Below are positions 12,334 through 15,721 of a DNA stretch of 15,721 nt, piece by piece. Each line of letters opens with the position of its first letter. Position 1 is the first letter of the stretch. A program made the translations under genes and the position numbers. The notes under the pieces are model-generated. The model searched no databases, was not told the origin of the DNA, and saw only the letters and a list, made by a program, of their open reading frames with translations. The stretch lies in NCBI GenBank assembly GCA_947627815.1, contig CANQXN010000024.1:1-15721 (forward strand), given 5' to 3'. The DNA comes from an uncultured Clostridia bacterium (GTDB lineage: Bacteria; Bacillota; Clostridia; Oscillospirales; CAG-272).

Positions 12334-13541
12334 ACGATCAGGGCGCTGTCGTTGAGCGGCATCAGCAGATCGGACATACAAATGACCGCTCCCATGCCGA
12401 TTTTTCGCGCCGCGCCGGAGAGAACCGAGAACGATTTGACACTGTTTTTGTCCGGCGCGCTCGTTTTTTTGATCTCCACGGGGTGCAGAACGCCGTTTTC
12501 CTCGACGACGAGGTCGATTTCCCTCATGGCGCTGTCTCTGTAAAAATTCAGATTGACTTTATTTTTGCCGTAAGCGTAATGTCGCACAAGCTCGGCGATG
12601 ACATAATTTTCATAATAATGCCCGCTCGCCGCCCCGTTCATCAGCACATCGCGCGTCGTCCAGGCGGAGAGATAGGCGCAGAAGCCGGTGTCGCAAAAAT
12701 AGAGCTTCGGCGTTTTGGTTAGGCGTTTTAGCTCGTTTGCCGCATAGGGTTCGAGCAAAAAGAGAATGCCCATCGACTGCAGCACCCTCACCCATTCTTT
12801 TGCCGTCACGCCCGACACGCCCGCCGAGGCGCCGAGGTCGTTATAATTGATGAGCTGTCCCGCAAAAGCGGCGCAGGCGCGCAAAAACTTGCGGAATCCT
12901 TCGGTGTCGGCAATGCCGTAATCGTCGACCGCGTCCCGCATGAGGTAGGTTTCCACATAGGAGTTGAAATACTCGCCCAACTGCTCCCCGTCCATGTTCT
13001 GCACATCGGGCAGGCCGCCGCGCCAGATATTTTCAAAGGTGTCGAGGATATGATTTTCGCCAAACGCCTTTTGGCGCGCGGCGAGGTCGGCAAGCGAGAA
13101 GGAAAAGTCCGCCGCCGGTTCGATCCCGCGCTTTTCCTTCGCCGACAGGCTGTACATTTTTAAAATGCAAAGCCGTCCGGCGAGAGAATCGCCCGCTTTT
13201 TTGATCAGTTTTTTGCTCTGCGATCCCGTGAGCCAGAAGCGCCCGCGCTCTTCGCTCTTGTCGCAAAGAAGCTTGATTTCTTCAAACAGTTCCGGCGCTT
13301 TTTGCACTTCGTCAATGAGGATCGGCGGCGGATAGGTCTCGAAAAAGAGTTTCGGATCGCTCTGCGCGAAGGCGCGCAGCCGGTTGTCGTCCATGGTCAC
13401 ATAGGTGCGCTTTTCGCCTTCGGCTAAATGTTTTAACATGGTGGATTTGCCGACTTGCCGCGCGCCGACCACCATGACCGCCTTGAAAGCGTCACTCATA
13501 TGAAGAAATTTTCGTTCCAAATCGCGTTTGATATAGGTCAC
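12315..13541 (-). CDS. AAA family ATPase with DUF4143 domain
   Basis: A 408-residue P-loop ATPase of the AAA_14/DUF4143 type, common in bacteria and of unsettled function. Walker A is GARQVGKST (26-34), Walker B is ILIDEVQ (74-80) and the sensor-like strand is FWLTGSQ (102-108). The DUF4143 region is about 165-365. It ends with REIDLVVEEN (341-350) and HPVEIKK (354-360), whose D344, E357 and K359 resemble a PD-(D/E)XK nuclease core. The start is GTG at 13541: GGAGG lies 6 nt upstream, and the next Met (codon 15) would lose conserved sequence. It has its own consensus promoter (13580-13608) with a small palindrome at the start site. No partner gene adjoins it, so a toxin-antitoxin or defence role is not supported here. 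Confidence 0.88.
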   Translation of the reverse strand: MTYIKRDLERKFLHMSDAFKAVMVVGARQVGKSTMLKHLAEGEKRTYVTMDDNRLRAFAQSDPKLFFETYPPPILIDEVQKAPELFEEIKLLCDKSEERGRFWLTGSQSKKLIKKAGDSLAGRLCILKMYSLSAKEKRGIEPAADFSFSLADLAARQKAFGENHILDTFENIWRGGLPDVQNMDGEQLGEYFNSYVETYLMRDAVDDYGIADTEGFRKFLRACAAFAGQLINYNDLGASAGVSGVTAKEWVRVLQSMGILFLLEPYAANELKRLTKTPKLYFCDTGFCAYLSAWTTRDVLMNGAASGHYYENYVIAELVRHYAYGKNKVNLNFYRDSAMREIDLVVEENGVLHPVEIKKTSAPDKNSVKSFSVLSGAARKIGMGAVICMSDLLMPLNDSALIVPSHLI

Positions 13542-13566
13542 AAAAAGCCTCCAAATGATGAAAATC

Positions 13567-13580
13567 TAAAGTGTACTTTA
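13567..13580. promoter_or_regulatory. Candidate operator at the ATPase transcription start
   Basis: The inverted repeat TAAAGT-GT-ACTTTA overlaps the last base of the -10 box and the expected start site near 13573. Its position suits a repressor site; which protein would bind is unknown. Confidence 0.35.
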
Positions 13581-13608
13581 TTTTATCACGGATTTGGAAC
13601 TTTGTCAA
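13580..13608 (-). promoter_or_regulatory. Promoter of the DUF4143 ATPase gene
   Basis: On the minus strand TTGACA (13608-13603), 17-bp spacer, TAAAAT (13585-13580). It gives a leader of about 32 nt before the GTG start. Confidence 0.8.
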
Positions 13609-13689
13609 GCCCATTGCGGGCGGGGGCAGCATGGGCAGGCAATCCGGCGCGGCGGGTTCAGCGCGGGCGTTACGGTGTGGTCAGCCCAC

Positions 13690-14223
13690 TCAGCCCACGG
13701 GCGCCTCTTGGACGGCGGGTTTCAGTCCGAGGCGGGCGCGGATATAGTTGCCCACCTCGCTGTAGGGAATGTCAAGCGCGCAGGCAATCTCCCGCCCCAC
13801 GAGCGTTTCGGTGGTGGAGAGGATTTCAAGATCGGTAAAAACCATGCGTTTGCCCTTGTCTTCTAACTCCTGCTTTTTGATATAAAGACAGCAAAGCATC
13901 ATAAGACTTTGAGAAGTTTTCATCTCATTGCGGACGGCGCGGAAAACCGAAGCCCGCCGCTTGCGGTCGTGGATCCAGACAAATTTTTTGTTCGTGGCGG
14001 CGTCGATGGTGCGGTCGATTTCCTCTTTGGTGATGAGAGGCCGCATTTTGTCTACCAGCGCCTGGCAGGACACCGGCACAAATATCTTTGCTTCCCGCCG
14101 GTTCACGGGCGAGAGAACATAATATTCCGCCTCGCCGGTGCGGTCGAACGCCATACGCCGGACATCTTCCAGCAGGCAGACGCCTTCGCTGCCGTATACA
14201 AGATAACTGCCGATCCTGTCCAT
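13690..14223 (-). CDS. CarD/CdnL family transcriptional regulator
   Basis: CarD-type proteins bind the RNA polymerase beta subunit through a Tudor-like N-terminal domain and stabilise or modulate open complexes. The 177-residue protein begins MDRIGSYLVYGSEGVCLLED, the family signature, followed by YYVLSPVNRREAKIFVPVS (35-52). Residues about 70-160 are helical and basic (FVWIHDRKRRASVFRAVRNE), as in the DNA-contacting part. The family commonly runs near 160 residues, so this is complete. ATG 14223 follows AAAGGGTG by about 9 nt. The stop context TCAGCCCAC is duplicated directly (13681 and 13690), giving a second in-line stop. It has its own promoter and a palindrome TGTCA-T-TGACA at the start codon. 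The exact orthologue is not determined. Confidence 0.88.
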   Translation of the reverse strand: MDRIGSYLVYGSEGVCLLEDVRRMAFDRTGEAEYYVLSPVNRREAKIFVPVSCQALVDKMRPLITKEEIDRTIDAATNKKFVWIHDRKRRASVFRAVRNEMKTSQSLMMLCCLYIKKQELEDKGKRMVFTDLEILSTTETLVGREIACALDIPYSEVGNYIRARLGLKPAVQEAPVG

Positions 14224-14279
14224 GTCATTGACACCCTTTCTTTTTTACAGGATGGAATAGCACATATCTTCCCAAACTT

Positions 14280-14308
14280 AATATACCATATTTTGCAAAA
14301 AAAGACAA
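14280..14308 (-). promoter_or_regulatory. Promoter of the CarD-family gene
   Basis: On the minus strand TTGTCT (14308-14303), 17-bp spacer, TATATT (14285-14280). The leader to ATG 14223 is about 50 nt. Confidence 0.65.
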
Positions 14309-14409
14309 GCGATTTTTGTTGGCGTTTTCAACAATCTTTCCCCCTTCCCTTTTGTGGAATTAAAACAAAAATTTAAAAATATACTTATTTTTTTTGGATA
14401 TTTTTCTGA

Positions 14410-14445
14410 CTTAAGGCCCCCTTTTTGAAAAAAGGGGGCCTTAAG
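14410..14445. repeat. Hairpin repeat H
   Basis: A 36-nt palindrome of exactly the same size as F: arms CTTAAGGCCCCCTTTTT and AAAAAGGGGGCCTTAAG around a GA centre, 17 paired positions. The arm sequence is unrelated to F, but the TTGAAA centre and the downstream tail type are shared. Confidence 0.85.
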
Positions 14446-14625
14446 AATCCACCGAAAAACTTTGAAAAAGAAAAAAGAAAAATCCCACGGAATAACTTTT
14501 AAAAAAAGAAAGAATCCTCCAAAAAACTTTATAAAGGGAAAAATAAAAAAGACCCGGCGGCAACCTGTCGGCTCTTGCGTATTTTATGAATCCATCGAAA
14601 AAATTTGAAAATGGGAAAAGAAAAA
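14446..14625. repeat. Four degenerate copies of the hairpin tail
   Basis: The pattern AATCC-N3/4-(G)AAAAACTTT followed by an A/G run occurs at about 14446, 14481, 14513 and 14588, the first three with a period near 33 bp and the fourth about 75 bp further on. These resemble the tails of D, E and F but lack a hairpin each, as if the tail had multiplied by itself. Confidence 0.6.
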
Positions 14626-14632
14626 CAAGCCC

Positions 14633-14749
14633 CGCCCGCGCTTTCCCCCGGCGTCCTTTGTAACCGTGTCGAATTCGACACGGTTACAATCAACCCTGTA
14701 GGGTCTTGACGCGGCTTTTCGCGTTGGGCTGCGTTATGTCGCATCTCGG
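14633..14749. repeat. Long repeat L, copy 1
   Basis: A 117-nt element matching 15337-15453 with two mismatches (offset 704). It contains a perfect 32-bp palindrome at 14658-14689: half-site TTGTAACCGTGTCGAA plus its exact reverse complement, with GAATTC at the centre. CCCT-GT-AGGG (14695-14704) and ACGCG/CGCGT stems follow. Similarity continues more weakly into the following 46-nt unit. Confidence 0.85.
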
Positions 14750-15059
14750 CGATCCCCCCTCTTGTCAACGCCCTACCTTTTCCCCGGCTAACTTGCGGGC
14801 GATCTCGCCGCCGTTCCTACGGAACGGCCAAACGGCAGAGGCAGGGATGACCACGCCCCACGCGCACGCGCCGAACGCTCTTTTCTGAAACACGCCCCAC
14901 CCCCTGCGGGCTAACTTGTGTGCGATTTCGTCGCCGTTCCTATGGAACGGCCAAGCGGGAGGGGGAAAGACGGCCAACTCCCCGCCCGCCCGCGCCCCCG
15001 CGCCCCCTCGGCGGCAAACTTGCGTGCGAGGGGCGCGGGAGCGGAAAAAGACCCGCTGG

Positions 15060-15180
15060 AGTGCGTAGGTGCGGGCGTGTCCGCCCTCGCCTGCAGCTGT
15101 CCCTGTCCGTCTGCGTCTGTCCGCCGTGTCCGTCCGCGCCTGTCGCCGTGTCCGCGTCCGTGCGTGTGCGCCCGGCGCCA
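15060..15180. repeat. Low-complexity (C)TGTCCG-rich tract
   Basis: A pyrimidine-biased GC-rich stretch built from degenerate hexamers of the type YGTCCG (TGTCCG, CGTCCG, TGTCGC). No gene-like signal is visible on either strand. Confidence 0.6.
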
Positions 15181-15336
15181 GCACCTGTCGCCGCGCCTGT
15201 CACAAGCACCCCTATTTGTTGCCGGAACCCTCCCCTTTTGTTCGGCTAACTTGTGTGCGATTTCGTCGCCGTTCCCACGGAACGGCCAAGCGGGAGGGGC
15301 AGGGATGACCGCACCCCACGCGCGCGCCAAGCCGGA

Positions 15337-15453
15337 CGCCCGCGCTTTCCCCCGGCGTCCTTTGTAACCGTGTCGAATTCGACACGGTTACAATCAGCCC
15401 TGTAGGGTCTTGACGCGGCTTTTCGCGTTGGGCTGCGTTATGTCGCGTCTCGG
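15337..15453. repeat. Long repeat L, copy 2
   Basis: Second copy of the 117-nt element, palindrome at 15362-15393 unchanged. It is preceded by unit U3 and followed by unit U4. Preservation of all 32 palindrome bases while flanks diverge suggests recent duplication or constraint on the palindrome. Confidence 0.85.
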
Positions 15454-15721
15454 GAATGATTCCCCCTGTTGTCAATGCTCCCTTTTCCTCGGCTAACTTG
15501 CGGGCAACCTTGTCGCCGTTCCCACGGAACGGCCAAGCGGGAGGGGGAAAAGACAGCCAAACTCCCCGCCCGCCCACGCCCCCGCGCCCCCGTGCGGGCT
15601 AACTTGCGTGCGACCTCGCCGCCGTTCCCACGGAACGGCCAAGCAGGAGGGGCAGAGACGGCCAATTTTCCATGCGTCCGCGCTCGTTCTCTCCTTTTCT
15701 GATGCTTGCTCCACCCCTTTC

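Larger units (their letters stand above)
14786..15642. repeat. Five interspersed 46-nt units with a 17-nt palindromic core
   Basis: Units at 14786-14831, 14909-14954, 15244-15289, 15491-15536 and 15597-15642, all exactly 46 nt. Each begins GGCTAACTTG, varies in the middle (N-GCGA-like, then TCG(C/T)CG) and contains CCGTTCC-N3-GGAACGG, then CCAA. A truncated sixth start (AAACTTGCGTGCGA) is near 15017. Spacers alternate between two types: a GGCAGGGATGACC type after units 1 and 3, and a CCCCGCCCGCCC type after units 2 and 4. Spacing is irregular. Confidence 0.85.
14626..15721. other. Gene-free GC-rich region at the right edge
   Basis: Apart from the L elements, the 46-nt units and the low-complexity tract, I see no gene. 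Open frames of 70-150 codons exist on both strands but overlap each other, are Arg/Pro/Ala-rich and consist of translated repeats, so none is annotated. There is an abrupt composition change at about 14630 from A-rich to very GC-rich. Confidence 0.6.

Noticed and set aside
12315..13541. DUF4143 ATPase as part of a defence island with the restriction-modification pair
   Set aside because: It is 6 kb away with housekeeping operons between, faces the opposite direction and differs in composition.
14786..15642. CRISPR array
   Set aside because: The 46-nt units are irregularly spaced (77 to about 290 bp), spacers are themselves repeated, and no cas gene is in the window.
14529..15714. Several 70-150 codon frames at the right edge
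   Set aside because: All are made of translated repeats, overlap each other on both strands and lack recognisable domains or consistent starts.
1..15721. tRNA, rRNA or known riboswitch
   Set aside because: I looked for cloverleaf-like stems with GTTC-type loops and for conserved rRNA segments and saw none; no leader matches a riboswitch class I can recognise by eye.

Overview
The window is the dnaA/rpmH neighbourhood of a Bacillota chromosome, most likely a fairly GC-rich clostridial lineage. This rests on the order dnaA (leftward) / rpmH-rnpA-yidD-yidC-jag (rightward), the short YidC with a lipobox, the CarD-type regulator, the Rrf2-iscS-iscU locus, sigma-A-type promoters with 17-18 bp spacers and strong Shine-Dalgarno sequences. 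The genus cannot be fixed from the sequence alone.

Layout. Positions 1-652 hold the first 217 codons of dnaA (minus strand, running off the left edge). Divergent promoters in 653-1011 serve dnaA and rpmH. Positions 1012-4413 are the ribosomal protein L34 / RNase P protein / YidD / YidC insertase / KhpB (Jag) operon, closed by a strong terminator at 4468-4502. At the place where mnmE-mnmG usually follow jag there is instead a more AT-rich pair with its own promoter: a Dam-family adenine methyltransferase (4689-5597) overlapping by 4 bp a protein with winged-helix-like, HNH and zinc-knuckle regions (5594-6304), probably a type II restriction-modification system. Everything after this lies on the minus strand. 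An iron-sulfur operon iscS -> iscU -> Rrf2 regulator (8742 down to 6437) comes first. Next is a potassium-uptake pair trkA -> trkH (12033 down to 9151), then an AAA/DUF4143 ATPase (13541-12315) and a CarD-family regulator (14223-13690). From about 14400 to the right edge I see no credible gene, only repeats.

The unusual content is mostly non-coding. (1) A dispersed family of near-perfect hairpins, often centred on TTGAAA, occurs at 2048, 2172, 2309, 2342, 7349, 12106 and 14410; stem sequences differ but pairing is kept, and most members are followed by a shared degenerate A-rich tail. One copy supplies the C-terminal codons of YidD, and others sit 12-13 nt upstream of the yidC and iscU start codons. 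(2) A cassette of two consecutive hairpins is duplicated in tandem between trkH and iscS (8901-9144). (3) A GC-rich composite array occupies 14633-15642: five indel-free 46-nt units, each with a central 17-nt palindrome, interleaved with two copies of a 117-nt element carrying a perfect 32-bp palindrome. (4) A 13-bp-stem palindrome is inserted in frame in the Rrf2 gene. (5) A 29-codon leader ORF overlaps the methyltransferase start codon.

How the parts fit: the left operon supports RNA processing and membrane protein biogenesis; the isc operon builds Fe-S clusters and probably carries its own Fe-S-sensing regulator as the last gene; TrkA gates TrkH; CarD modulates RNA polymerase. The restriction-modification pair looks laterally acquired.
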